Part shown: positions 33,578 to 44,900 of the stretch, in pieces
How positions within the stretch are numbered: the stretch's first letter is position 1
How the letters are laid out: each line of letters begins with the position of its first letter
Assembly (NCBI GenBank): GCA_030770535.1
Contig: JASVEC010000002.1
Coordinates: forward strand, 1,984,001-2,048,000
DNA from: Batkoa obscura
Taxonomy: Eukaryota; Entomophthoromycota; Entomophthoromycetes; Entomophthorales; Batkoaceae
Direction: 5' to 3'
Length of the DNA stretch: 64,000 bases
Made by a program: the position numbers and the translations under genes
The notes under the pieces: model-generated
The model's database searches: none
Seen by the model: the letters and a program-made list of their open reading frames with translations, nothing else
Told to the model about the DNA's origin: nothing

Positions 33578-36500
33578 ATGAAATTAAAAGAGATATCAAG
33601 AACTTCAACGATTGCATGGAGTCCAATACAAAGTTGCCAAGCTATTGTTACCGGTACTGTAGCTGGTGCTTTAGATGAAAATTTTTCTAATACTACTGAA
33701 CTGGAAATTTTTAAGCTGGACTGGGCTACTAAACAAACTGACTTAAATGAGCCCGCTGCTGTGGTTACTAGTAACGCTAGGTATTCAAAAATAGAGATAT
33801 TTTAAATTACTAATTTTAACATTGTAATATAGATTCAATCGCTTAACTTGGTCTTTACCACAATCAGATTATAACCTTGGTATTATTGCTGGTGGTATGG
33901 AAAATGGAGAAATAGATTTTTGGAACCCAGAAAAAATTCTTGCTGGTGAAGGGTAAATCAAAAAACTGATGTCATAAATTTTATACTAATTTGTTTTATT
34001 TTATTTTATAGCTCAGAAGCAAGTTTAATCTCTAGACAAAATAAACACAGTGGAGCTGTCAAAGGCTTAGAGTTCAATCCATTCCAAGCTAATTTATTAG
34101 CTTCTGGTGGTGGTAATGGAGAAGTAATTCATAATGTTTCATTCATTAAGTTAATAGTTTATAATCAAATAACTTTAGGTTTTTATTTGGAATTTAGGGG
34201 ACTTAACTAAACCATATAATCCTGGGCCAAAAAGTTCTAAACTTGGAGATGTAACTGATTTATCTTGGAACAAAAAAGTACCCCATATTTTAGCAACAAG
34301 CTCCAACTCTGGTTATACAGTTATTTGGGATTTAAAGAATCGTAGAGAAGTTATGTCTTTGGGTTATCAACAATCTGGAAACTCAAACTTTTCTCATGGT
34401 GGCGTTACTTCTGTTGCTTGGAATCCAGATTCCGTAAATTATTTCGTTGATTATTTTAGCTTTTACTCATTATTCTATTTTAGGCAACTCAATTAGTTAC
34501 TGCTTCTGAAGATGATAATAATCCTGTTATTATGCTATGGGATCTTAGAAATGCTAATGCACCAGAGAAAGTGTTTTCAGGCCATAACAAAGGTGTTTTA
34601 TCTTTAGCATGGTGTCCAATGGATTCCGATCTTTTATTAAGTTGTGGTAAAGATAACCGTAATATTTGCTGGAACCCAAAGAATGGTGAGATATTAGGAG
34701 AAGTAAGATAAATAACTACTAGTAAGTTTACTATCTAATCTATTTTTTTAGCTTCCTCAAAGTAACAACTGGGCTTTTGATATTCAATGGTCTCCACGTA
34801 ATCCAAATATACTGTCTTCTTCATCTTTTGATGGAAAGGTAAGTATTAATCTATTAACTGATTTTATTAACTAATTTTATTTAAGGTTACGATTCATTCT
34901 ATACTATCATCTGATGAAGAGAAAGTAAAAACAGAAGTAGAAAATAGCGAAGATTTTTTTAATTCTAATGTCAGTGCCAATACTACTACCTCAACCTTAA
35001 AATTAAAACAACCACCAAAATGGTTCCGTCGCCCAGTTGGTGCCTCTTTTGGATTTGGTGGTCAATTAACTAGATTTAATAATACAAAAGGCTCTATCAT
35101 CAGCGTTACTAATATTGTGTCTGAACCGGTCATTAAAGAAAGAGCAGAAGAATTGAAACAAGTTTTAGAACAAGAAAACATTGATGAATTTATTAACAAG
35201 AGAATAGAACAATCACCTGATGACAAACTTAGTTGGGATGTCATTAAGCTTTTATTTGAACAAGATTCACGCAAACAATTAGTTGATATGTTAATTAGTA
35301 ATAAAGATCTTTCTATTGAAAAACTAAATGAAGAATTAGCCAACTTTAACTTGGATAAGGGAAGCGAAGGTGCAGATGAGCCAAAAGAAGAAATAAAAGA
35401 GACTACTGAAGAAACAGCACAGCCAGATGAACTAGAAAATACCGAAGCAACTCAACAAGCTAATCAAGAAAGTAATAATCATCTATTTGGTGATAATGGT
35501 GACCATGAAGATGATTTCTTTAATAAAACTCACCAAACTCAAGAACAACCTATTGTCGGACAAACCGAAGACAAAAAGAATGAAATAATTTCAGACCCAT
35601 TTTCAATTATTGGCTCAAATTCAGATTTACAATCACTATTATCTAAACTAATTATTGTAGGAGATTATAAATCGGCTGTCAAAGCATGTCTCAATAATCA
35701 GCAATATGCTGATGCTTTGTTGATTGCCATGGTCAGTGGTAATGAGTTACTTGAAAAAACAAAAAATGAGATATTTAAATTACGCCGTAATGAAGCTTCC
35801 TATGTAAGATTATTAGAAGGTGTAGTCAATGGTAGCCTTGAGGATGTTGTACATAATGCTGATTTAGAAGAGTGGGAAAAGATATTGACCATGCTCTGTA
35901 CTTATGCCCAAGGAGAAGAGTTTGGTTTATTAACCGAGAAACTTGGTATTAGATTGGCTAATAGCCCCGATAAGAGTGAACATAAAAAGAACGCTCTTTT
36001 ATGTTTCTTATTATCAGGAAATATTGAAAAAGTAGTTACTATTTGGGTTTCTGATTATCTTTCTAAGCAAAATAATGTTTATCCAAATAGTCAATTGAAT
36101 GGTGAACAACCATCACCTTCAAACCAGATGTTTTATGATAGTAACATTTTACAAGAATTAGTTGAAAAAGTATCTTTATATATTAAAGCAGTCAACTTTG
36201 CAAGTGCCGAAAATGAGCAAGAGATTGAAAAGAATAAGAAACTGAATACTCTTTATTCACTTTATTATGAGTATGCTCAATTTTTAGTTTCTCAAGGTTT
36301 ATTGGATATTGCTGCCAAGTATCTCAATATGATTCCATTAAGCTATAGAAAAGAGACAAATGAAGATTCCTTAGATGAGTATTCAGCACTTAAGTATCGT
36401 TTATACTACTCTGGCGTTGATATAAGTTCATTTGATCCATCCTCTTTCCCATTTAATTATATTGAAATTGGTGGCAGCACTGGTACTAATAATAGTAATG

Positions 36501-38026
36501 TCGCTCAACAACAATACACTCAACCAAAAGCAACAAGCTATAGCAATACTGCTAGTCAATATCCACCTACTGCACAAGAACCTTATTACGGTGGTGGCTA
36601 TCAATTATATAGCAATGCTGGTTTAGATCAAAGTTCAACCAACCAGCCGTACAATATAACTCCATTAGATCAAACCTCAACTAATCAATTGTATAACCCA
36701 ACTGGTTTAGGTCAAACTTCTGCCAATTCATTGTACAATACAAATACTACTGCAAATAACTCAGATATATCTAGTTTATATAACCCATATCCAAATTATC
36801 CACCAACTAATACTAATACTCTCAATAATAACGCATATCCAAACTATGATAATAATAGTATCAATGAAATTCAAGAAAGTGTTACTCCACCTTCAGTACA
36901 GCGTGGTGGACCAGGATGGAATGATCCACCAACAGAAGTATTTGCTAATAAACATAAGAGCAATGCTAACAAAGCTTCAGCTTTAACTAATCCATTTGCT
37001 AATTCACCGTCACCAATGAATAGTATGCCTGTTCCGAACCATCAAAATACTTCAGCACCACCAGCCTATGGAGGAGTTAACAAAAACTTACCACCACCAC
37101 CAAAAGGCGGAAAGGCACCTACACCATTCTATCAGCATAAAGAACAAAACGTTAATCCTAATGTAAATCAAAACATTGGATTCCAACCACCCCTACCACC
37201 ACAACATCATCAATCACAGCAACCTCCATCTCATTTACCACCCCAACAACATAATCAACAACAGCAACCTATATCCCACATGCCACCACCACCACAACAA
37301 AAACCCTTATATCAAACAAATCCAGTTAAACCAACTCATTCTGCACCACCATCTCAACCTGCTCAAAGAGTGCCTTCTGGACAACCAGGACAGGTACCAG
37401 GACATGCACCAGGACGTAACCCACAACAACCTTTCCATCAACAACAACAATCACGTCAACAACCTTTCCAACAACAACAACAACAACAATCATCAGCTGT
37501 ATTGTCACCACCTCAAGCTAAACAAAACGGTGATTTAATTATTAATTATATTAAGTTTAATATTAATAATTTGTAGTATCATTAGATAGAAGTAAAATGC
37601 CACCAAAATATAAGGAATTATATGAAATGTTAAATAAACATATTGTTACATTTAAAAGTTTAGCTTTGGTAAGTCTATTTAATAAAGATATTTAGTATAA
37701 ATTAATTTATTAATTTATAGCCGCCACTCCAAATGAAAATGTTTGCTGATGTTGAAAAACGATTGAATCAATTGTTTGATAGTATGAATCAAGATACTTT
37801 AGCTCCTTCAATTTTATCTCCTTTAACCGAGTTTGCTAAAGGTAAGTTTTAATATTATCATATCATTAAATATATAATGCTGATATCCTTTATAGCCCTT
37901 GATAGAAAAGATTATGCCAATGCTATCTCCTTACATTCTCAATTAGTATCTACTCATGTTGATCAAGTTGGACCTTGGGTCGCTGGTTTAAAACATTTAG
38001 TTACTTTATTGAGATCCAAACCTTAA
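33578..38026 (+). CDS. SEC31: Sec31, outer-coat subunit of COPII
   Basis: Ten exons: 33578-33780, 33833-33952, 34012-34123, 34179-34433, 34484-34702, 34752-34838, 34886-37529, 37577-37668, 37721-37841 and 37896-38026 (1327 aa, close to yeast 1273). The N-terminal WD40 propeller starts [16 protein letters not shown] and includes [20 protein letters not shown] and [10 protein letters not shown]. An alpha-solenoid (about residues 500-760) follows. Next is a long Pro/Gln/Asn-rich linker with PPP motifs that would bind Sec23. The C-terminal SRA1-like helical domain ([27 protein letters not shown]) closes the protein. It forms the COPII cage with Sec13 on ER-derived vesicles. The start is the ATG of MKLKE; an upstream in-frame ATG at 33464 is less likely. 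Part of the linker is a CAA/CCA repeat tract. Confidence 0.95.
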
Positions 38027-38648
38027 ATTGAAAGTTTAGGCCTAATATGATATACTCTACTCTCTTCTTGAACATCCCTTATGAAAAGTCTTAGTAACAA
38101 ATAAATAGTACTTTGTTATATAGTTTTTTGCCAGTTTTAGTTTTTTCAATATTTTTCTAGTTTATTTAAATTTAAATAAAAAGAATTGTATTTATTCATT
38201 AATCATATATCTTGGAGATACTAAGTATATTAAAATAGGTATTTAAAATTTCATACTAATATTATGGTCTAACATTTAAAAGTAGCTATAATTAATCTAT
38301 TGGTTTTATATTTTAAAATCTAATACAATATTTAAATTGCTTAATCATGATCATTTAAATTTATTAAATTAATAAATTCTTCTAGATTTTACTAGAATAA
38401 AATTAAGTTTAAGCCTACCAATAAAGGCTTACCAGCAATTCAAGAATAACGTTGAACTCGCAGCTTCAATGTCATCGAAGCTTTGCAATTTATCCAAAAA
38501 TCAACAAATCAAGACTACTAATTTAAAACAATAACAATTTCGATCTAAGCAAATAAGCAAATTCGAGAGGTGACTAACTATATAAAGGATGAAGAAAAAC
38601 TGGATTTGAAGTTTTTAATAAAGTAAAATTTGATAAAATTAATAAAAC
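38027..38648. other. Intergenic region, MBF1 promoter
   Basis: About 620 bases of AT-rich DNA between Sec31 and MBF1 (both plus strand). No repeat or small gene is recognised. Confidence 0.5.
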
Positions 38649-39143
38649 ATGGAAGATTGGGATAAAGTCACTGTAATTCGTAAACGTCCAGAACGTGCTA
38701 CTGTAGCTAAAGGAGCATCAGCTGTTAATCAAGCCTTCCGTGCTGGTGGTGTATCTACTGAAAAGAAATGTAAGTATTAATATTTTATAAAAAAGCTATT
38801 GATGTTGAAAAACTAAATTAAATTTTCCTTAGTCACCGGAGGTTCTAATAAATCCGCCGATGCTGAATTTCAACGTAAAGCTAAAATTGATGCTGAAACA
38901 GATGCGGTTGCTCCAGCTTTGTTAAGCTTAGATGTTGGTAAAACAATTCAAAAATTTCGACAAGAAAAAGGGTTAACGCAAAAAGACCTTGCTACAAAAG
39001 TCAACGAAAAAGCTAATATTATTAATGATTATGAAATGGGTCGTGCTCAACCTAATCAACAATTGCTCGGTAAACTTGAACGTGTGTTAGGCGTTAAATT
39101 AAGAGGGAAAGATATTGGTGGGCCATTGTTTAAGAAGAAATAA
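38649..39143 (+). CDS. MBF1: Multiprotein-bridging factor 1
   Basis: Two exons, 38649-38769 and 38833-39143 (143 aa, the usual length). The N-terminal MBF1 domain begins [20 protein letters not shown]. The C-terminal helix-turn-helix of Cro/C1 type contains [20 protein letters not shown] and [23 protein letters not shown]1 bridges TBP and bZIP activators, and in yeast it also protects reading frame on collided ribosomes. The basic end GPLFKKK is typical. One 63-nt intron separates the two domains. Confidence 0.96.
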
Positions 39144-39457
39144 GTTATTTTTTTTGAGTACTTTTTTTGGAGATTAAAAGAATTAGATTTTTTTGAAGTT
39201 TAAAAATATTTCTTACTATTTTGCTATACTACTACTTTATTATATTACTTTATTAAGATTTATTGTACTTTATCATCACTCAATTCGTTTCATATTAGTT
39301 GTCAAATTTATTAACCAAAATTGTGGAAAAAATGTGACAGTTGATATGAAACAAACCGAGTATGATTTAACATTTTAAGTGAAATTAAATTTCATGAAAA
39401 ATTCAATCAAATTTAATTTGGTAATTCGACTTAAAATTTCTTGGTTAGTTTTACAAA
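39144..39457. other. Intergenic, T-rich 3' region
   Basis: About 310 bases. A small open stretch (MKFKNISYYFAILLLYYITL) is a by-product of T-rich sequence with no supporting context. No feature is called. Confidence 0.5.
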
Positions 39458-40012
39458 ATGATACAACTAAATGAAGTAAAGAATTAAATAAAAACAAAAA
39501 TTAACAATACTAATAAACTACCATAAAGATACCAATAAATTATGTAATAGCCTCCATAATAGTTGTAGGTTTAGGTTACTATTTATTAAATATCAATGAT
39601 AAGAAAGTGAAAACTAAAAAAGTGGAGGTAACTCATTACAATCTATTTTTTAAAAAAAATAGTAAATCTAATTCCCCTATCGCAGCCCGAGTTAACAGAA
39701 GAAGAACGTCACATAAAGAAGCTTAACTCTATAAAAGCTGATAGTGAAGGTAAAATTGAGTTGATCTACCCTAAATTTATCACCAAATTAGATTTATATA
39801 AAGCTGGTGAAAAAACTGCAAAGTTAAAAGAAGAGATTAAATTAGACCACGTTAAATTAAGTGAACTGCTATTAACCAATTTAATTAAACTGGATGATAT
39901 TGAGTGTACTCATTTACCTGAAGTAAGAAGTCAAAGGAAATTAGTGATTAAATTTATTCAAGAAAAAATCAAAGAGATTGACCAATTGTGGGCTGAAATT
40001 AAAGAGGATTAA
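39458..40012 (+). CDS. Membrane-anchored BAG-domain protein (Snl1-like)
   Basis: Three exons: 39458-39475, 39529-39627 and 39686-40012 (147 aa; yeast Snl1 is 159). A single hydrophobic segment (YVIASIIVVGLGYYLL, residues about 11-26) is followed by a basic stretch (NDKKVKTKKVE). The BAG domain (about 55-147) has IKKLNSIKADSEGKIELIYP and ends FIQEKIKEIDQLWAEIKED. Snl1 sits in the ER/nuclear membrane with its BAG domain in the cytosol, where it acts as an Hsp70 nucleotide-exchange factor. The first exon is only six codons (MIQLNE); it is chosen because it gives an ATG, a proper donor and frame, but it is the weakest part of the model. The membrane segment and BAG domain are clear. Confidence 0.75.
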
Positions 40013-40322
40013 AAAAATAAAAAGATTCTTTGAATATGTGAGTGATAAAGGACATTTGTTATTATCTATTTTATTTATTTTATCGAATAGCTAAAAAAAT
40101 ACTGTTCATTTTAGTTTTTTTTATCATATTACTCTTCTATACTTGTTTAATTTTATTATATTCTCTTATTATACTTATTAGTAATAAATCCTAGCATTAA
40201 ATGCGAGAAATGGCACCAATGACAACATATTGCTAAAAAGTGACACCATTCGAAAAAAACCAGTATAAAAACTCAATAACTTACGTGGCAAAAAATTTAA
40301 TTATTTTTTATAAGCAATCCAA
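40013..40322. other. Short intergenic region
   Basis: 310 bases of AT-rich DNA containing the promoter of the cysteine-synthase-like gene. A near-repeat of GAGAAATGGCACCAATGAC and AAAAGTGACACCATTCG lies at 40205-40255. Confidence 0.4.
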
Positions 40323-42157
40323 ATGAAAGTACTAAAAACAATTAAACCCAAGGTTAATATATTCAAAAAAAAGTATTCCACTTCTCCGTTTGAATTATTG
40401 ACTCCAAATAAAGTAAATATGAATTCATTGAATTTAATAATTAAATCTCACTCATTTCTTTTCATTTCCAGCCTGTCAATGGTTTTATTGGAGCGATTGG
40501 AAACACACCATTGGTATTTGAATTCTAAATTCATCTTAGCCTTTTAACTATTGTTTATTTAGATAAGAATTAATTCCTTAAGTAAAGAAACTGGATGTGA
40601 GATATTAGCTAAAGCAGAATTTATGAATCCTGGTGGCTCGGTAAAAGATCGAGCTGCATTATATGTAGTTTTAGATGCTGAAGAAAAAGGATTATTAAAA
40701 CCTGGTGGTACTGTAGTAGAAGGAACTGCTGGTAAGTTCTTATTTTTGAAAATTTTGGATGAATAGTAGAGATTGTTGAGGGAGATTTGAAATAGGGATA
40801 TGATGGTGAAGATTTTGATTGATTTTGATTGATTTTGGCTTAAATAGGTAATACTGGTATTGGTCTTGCACATGTATGTCGAGCTAAAGGTTACAAATGT
40901 GTAATTTATATGCCTAATACACAGGTGAGATTATTTCAATCTTTGACATTATTTAAATAATTGATTACAATCTGTATATTATTCTATAGAGTCAAGAAAA
41001 AATCGATTTATTAAAAATGTTAGGTAAAGAATAATCAAATGATGATTTCAAAAACAAATCCTCAATTTTATTTTTTAGGCGCTGAAGTTTATCCAGTACC
41101 AGCAGTCGCTTTTGAAAATCCAGAAAATTATAATCATCAAGCTAAAAGACATGCTGAAAAATTAGAAAATGCAGTATGGACTAATCAATTTGATAATACA
41201 GCTAATCGAAGAGCACATATTGAAACAACAGGACCAGAAATTTGGAAACAAACTGAAGGTGAGTATTAATAATACTAAAAATTAGTAATTTTAGAAAAGA
41301 TAGATCTAATAATAATAATAATAATAATATAAAGGACAAAATTGGTTGATATTAATTTCATTTTTATTAATATTAAAATAGGAAAAATTGATGCTTTTAC
41401 ATGTGCTACTGGAACTGCTGGTTCCTTTGCTGGAATTTCCTCTTATTTAAAAAAGCAAGATAAAAATATTCATTGTTATTTAGCGGATCCACCAGGCTCT
41501 GTATTAACTTCCTATTTTACATCTGGTGGTAAATTATTTGAAAGACAAGGTTCTTCAATTACAGAGGGTAAATTTTGAACAATAATCAACAATAATAAAT
41601 AGCAATTGATATGAACATATTAATATCAATAATATTTTTTATAAGGTATTGGCCAAGGAAGAATTACAAATAATTTAAAAGAGGATTTAAATTTAGTTCA
41701 TGAGGCTTTTACTGTACCCGATGAAGCTTCAATTGAAATGGTAAAATTAATTACTAATTTGATAGGAAAATTTGATTTATTATTATTATTTTAAGGTCTA
41801 TAAATTACTTCATAATGATGGTATATATGTTGGTGCATCATCAGCATTAAATGCAGCTGCAGCAGTTGAAGTAGCTAAAAGAGAAGGACCTGGTAAATAA
41901 CAATAATAATAATAATAAACAAAGTAAATTTTAAAATTTAACTAGGTAAAAGGATAGTAACATTATTATGTGATGGAGCATATCGATATCAATCTAGATT
42001 ATTTAGTAAAATTTGATTCTTAATATATTAATAAGAAATAAGAAAATACTAACAATAATTTATTTATTTATTATTATTAGGTTATAAATGGTTAGAATCA
42101 AAAGGTTTATTATCGGCTATACCACAAGACTTAAAAAAGTATATTATACTTGAATAA
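40323..42157 (+). CDS. Cysteine-synthase-like PLP enzyme (mitochondrial type)
   Basis: Eleven exons: 40323-40412, 40472-40513, 40563-40731, 40848-40924, 40990-41023, 41079-41258, 41382-41567, 41646-41740, 41796-41892, 41946-42005 and 42081-42157 (368 aa). The N-terminus ([20 protein letters not shown]) resembles a mitochondrial presequence. The PLP lysine is in [12 protein letters not shown] (about residue 72). The phosphate-binding loop [12 protein letters not shown] and the later [10 protein letters not shown] glycine loop are present. It belongs to the O-acetylserine sulfhydrylase/cysteine synthase family. The [12 protein letters not shown] loop and the insert [18 protein letters not shown] match fungal cysteine synthase 2 / yeast YGR012W rather than CysK. 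Its physiological substrate is not certain. The stop lies 46 bases from the COG7 stop. Confidence 0.88.
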
Positions 42158-42203
42158 TAAAATTATATTAAGTAATAATAAGTGTTATATTATTATTATT
42201 CAT

Positions 42204-44720
42204 TTATTTTAATTGATTGATACTCTTTAATATATTAATTACTATATCATGAATTTGATTGGAGGTATAATTAGTAGTTATAATATTAGTATCCTTATTT
42301 TTATCCTTATCTTTATCCTTATCTTTATCATTATTATTTAAGATATCTATTAAATTAAATTCTTTAAATTGATCAGATAATAAATTTAAAACCTTAAGAT
42401 AAGATTCATTTGTATAAATATTCTCATTGAATTGAATGTTTTTTATTAATAAAATTAATTGATTATAGTTCAAATTTAAAGCAATTAATAATAATTTTAA
42501 ATCTAGTATTGGATTAATTGATAAGGCCATAATTACATTTAACAAATAGGAACAATCAATTTTTAATTGTTCTAATTTAATATAATTAACTGTTATTCGT
42601 TGATAATAATAACTCATTGTTAATTGACTCAATTCGTTAATCCATTGATTTAATACTTTTTGTTTATTTTGATTATTATTGTTATTATTATTAAAATACT
42701 TCTGTGTAACTAAAAAGCCCAAATCATCTAGATAAACTTCTAGTCTTTGAGGCAACGTTAACAAATATTCTCCAATTTCCAATATGTTTCTATTAGGTGC
42801 TAAAGAAAATAAATTGCTTTCATTACCATTCTTTTCATTATTATTCTTTTCACTCATATTATCAATTTTTAACAAAATAGGACAACTGACTAATTCAAAT
42901 AATTGTTTAGATATTAATTGAATTTCATTATTGATTTGGTTATAAATATCTTGATTTACTTTAATTTCATTAAATTTATTCAATTTGATCATTTCAATTA
43001 TTTGTTTGAATTCTTTATTATTCATTATTTCACTCTGTTGACAATTTTTAATAGTAGCTAAGGCTACTTTAATTGGATTATTATTATTATTATTATTACT
43101 ATTATTATTATTATTATTATTATTATTATCTAATATCATTTCATAATCTTCTAATTTCATATTGTTAATATCCAAATCATTAATTATTGTTAAATAATTA
43201 TACTCTAAATTCATTTCTTCAATTAACTGGGTAAATTCCTTTTGAATGTTAAGAAATTTTTCATTCATTTTAATTAATTCTTGAATTCTATTCCAGTTGA
43301 CTATTGTTGATTGTTGTAACTGATTATTACTATTATTATTAATTTGATTTAATGTATTTTTAATTATATTTTGAATATAATTTAATAGTCCTAATAAATT
43401 ATAACCAAATGTAAATTTCTTGTCTTTTTTAATTAATTCTCTACCAAATTCTATACTAAATAAGATATATTTATTATTTTGATTATAATATTCTTGTTGA
43501 TATTTTAAAAACATACTTAAAATAGGTACTAAGTTTAATAACCAATATTCAAATAAAGTGGAGCATTTAAATTGACTAATTGTTAATAAATTATCTTCTT
43601 CATCTTCCATATTTTCCATTTCTTTTTTATTTTCATTTGAATATTTAACACAATGAAAATAGATTACTCTTTCAATTTTAATTAAAAATTCATTAATTAA
43701 ATTGAAATATGATAACATTATTTCATTTTCTTCATTTTGAAAAAAATAACTTTTTAAATGATTTAAAAAATTCACTATTAATTTAGTAATTAGTTTATAT
43801 ACCTCTTTTTCAAATACTAATAAACACCATTCAATTTCTTCATTAATTTTTTCTAATATGTCATTTAAATATTTTTTTAATAAATTGATTTTCATATCTG
43901 ATGTTTCAATACCTTTATTATATTCTGATTTAAAATTAACTACTATACTAAAACAAAATTCTTTAATAATTTTGTTATATACTTTATCTTCATTTCCTAA
44001 TACTGAATATCCCGTTAATAAATTTTTAGTCACTAATTTATCTCGATTTTTAATTCCTTCTGTTAATACTTGTCTGTATACACTTTCAATTCTTTGTAAA
44101 CATAAATTTAACACTTTTTTTCTACTATCTTGTTTTTCTTGATTATTGATTTTCAATTGATTTTCTAAATTCAATTCAGCTTGTTTATATTTCTTGGATG
44201 CAACTATATAATTTTTTTGTTCTAAAGCTAATATAATTTCTTTTTCTAAATTATTCCAAAAGGCATCTAAATTTAACTCTTCAATTTTGTTTTCAATATC
44301 TTTTTGTTCTGTGGTCAATTGAATTAATTCTGTATAATAACTATTCTCTGTGATTTTGTTAATAGCATTATCTATCTTCATTTCCGTTTCACATTCTAAA
44401 ATCTTTGCTTTTAAACTTTCTATTTTATATTTAATTAAATTTAAATCTAATGTTAATTTAGGTAAATTATTATCAATAATTTGTATCTCTTGTTCAATAT
44501 CTTCTGTTAAATTATGGATTTCTTTTTCAATATAATGAATTAATTCCCAACTGTTACTTTCAATTAAATTACAATATTCTTTGATTCCTTCAAATTGATT
44601 ATGTTCAGTTGGTAGAATATTAATAGTAGGATAAAATTCATTGATAATAGATTGTAATTGAGATTCATTTACTTCTTCATCAGTTATAGATTCAATTTTA
44701 TTTTGTAACTTAAATTCCAT
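42204..44720 (-). CDS. COG7: COG complex subunit 7
   Basis: A single exon of 838 aa, unusual among the intron-rich neighbours. The protein is mostly helical. An N-terminal coiled coil (about residues 60-200) precedes the long CATCHR-type rod. Near the C-terminus, SLAPNRNILEIGEYLLTLPQ RLEVYLDD corresponds to the conserved COG7 block around SPQEYITQVGQYLMTLPLHL. It is followed by a W-x-N/S-x(5)-M segment and IDCSYLLNVIMALSINPILD, which matches human [20 protein letters not shown]. COG7 belongs to lobe B of the Golgi tether that recycles glycosyltransferases. Two asparagine runs come from AAT repeats, and a (DK)n run lies near the C-terminus. Identification rests on the C-terminal blocks. Confidence 0.82.
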   Translation of the reverse strand: MEFKLQNKIESITDEEVNESQLQSIINEFYPTINILPTEHNQFEGIKEYCNLIESNSWELIHYIEKEIHNLTEDIEQEIQIIDNNLPKLTLDLNLIKYKIESLKAKILECETEMKIDNAINKITENSYYTELIQLTTEQKDIENKIEELNLDAFWNNLEKEIILALEQKNYIVASKKYKQAELNLENQLKINNQEKQDSRKKVLNLCLQRIESVYRQVLTEGIKNRDKLVTKNLLTGYSVLGNEDKVYNKIIKEFCFSIVVNFKSEYNKGIETSDMKINLLKKYLNDILEKINEEIEWCLLVFEKEVYKLITKLIVNFLNHLKSYFFQNEENEIMLSYFNLINEFLIKIERVIYFHCVKYSNENKKEMENMEDEEDNLLTISQFKCSTLFEYWLLNLVPILSMFLKYQQEYYNQNNKYILFSIEFGRELIKKDKKFTFGYNLLGLLNYIQNIIKNTLNQINNNSNNQLQQSTIVNWNRIQELIKMNEKFLNIQKEFTQLIEEMNLEYNYLTIINDLDINNMKLEDYEMILDNNNNNNNNNSNNNNNNNPIKVALATIKNCQQSEIMNNKEFKQIIEMIKLNKFNEIKVNQDIYNQINNEIQLISKQLFELVSCPILLKIDNMSEKNNNEKNGNESNLFSLAPNRNILEIGEYLLTLPQRLEVYLDDLGFLVTQKYFNNNNNNNQNKQKVLNQWINELSQLTMSYYYQRITVNYIKLEQLKIDCSYLLNVIMALSINPILDLKLLLIALNLNYNQLILLIKNIQFNENIYTNESYLKVLNLLSDQFKEFNLIDILNNNDKDKDKDKDKNKDTNIITTNYTSNQIHDIVINILKSINQLK

Positions 44721-44900
44721 ATAATCAACTACTTATTTTATTATTAAAGAAAGGAACAATAAAAAATAAGTGTAATTTTAAATTATGCAGTTCAAATTTA
44801 TTTTAATGACGTTAAAATATTTCGAATTCTTAAATTTAAAAAAATAAAACAATTGTTATTTTATTCAATTTATTTTTTGAAATCATAAGTAATTTAAAAT
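44721..44900. promoter_or_regulatory. Compact divergent promoter between COG7 and MMAA
   Basis: Only 180 bases separate the two start codons, so both promoters overlap. It is AT-rich, and no TATA box or palindrome is clear enough to name. Confidence 0.5.

Noticed and set aside
36432-37538. His/Asn-rich alternative frames over the Sec31 linker
   Set aside because: Shifted readings of the CAA/CCA repeat tract within the Sec31 coding exon.
39193-39378. A small hydrophobic frame downstream of MBF1
   Set aside because: T-rich 3' sequence gives Phe/Leu/Tyr codons by chance; there is no conservation clue or promoter.
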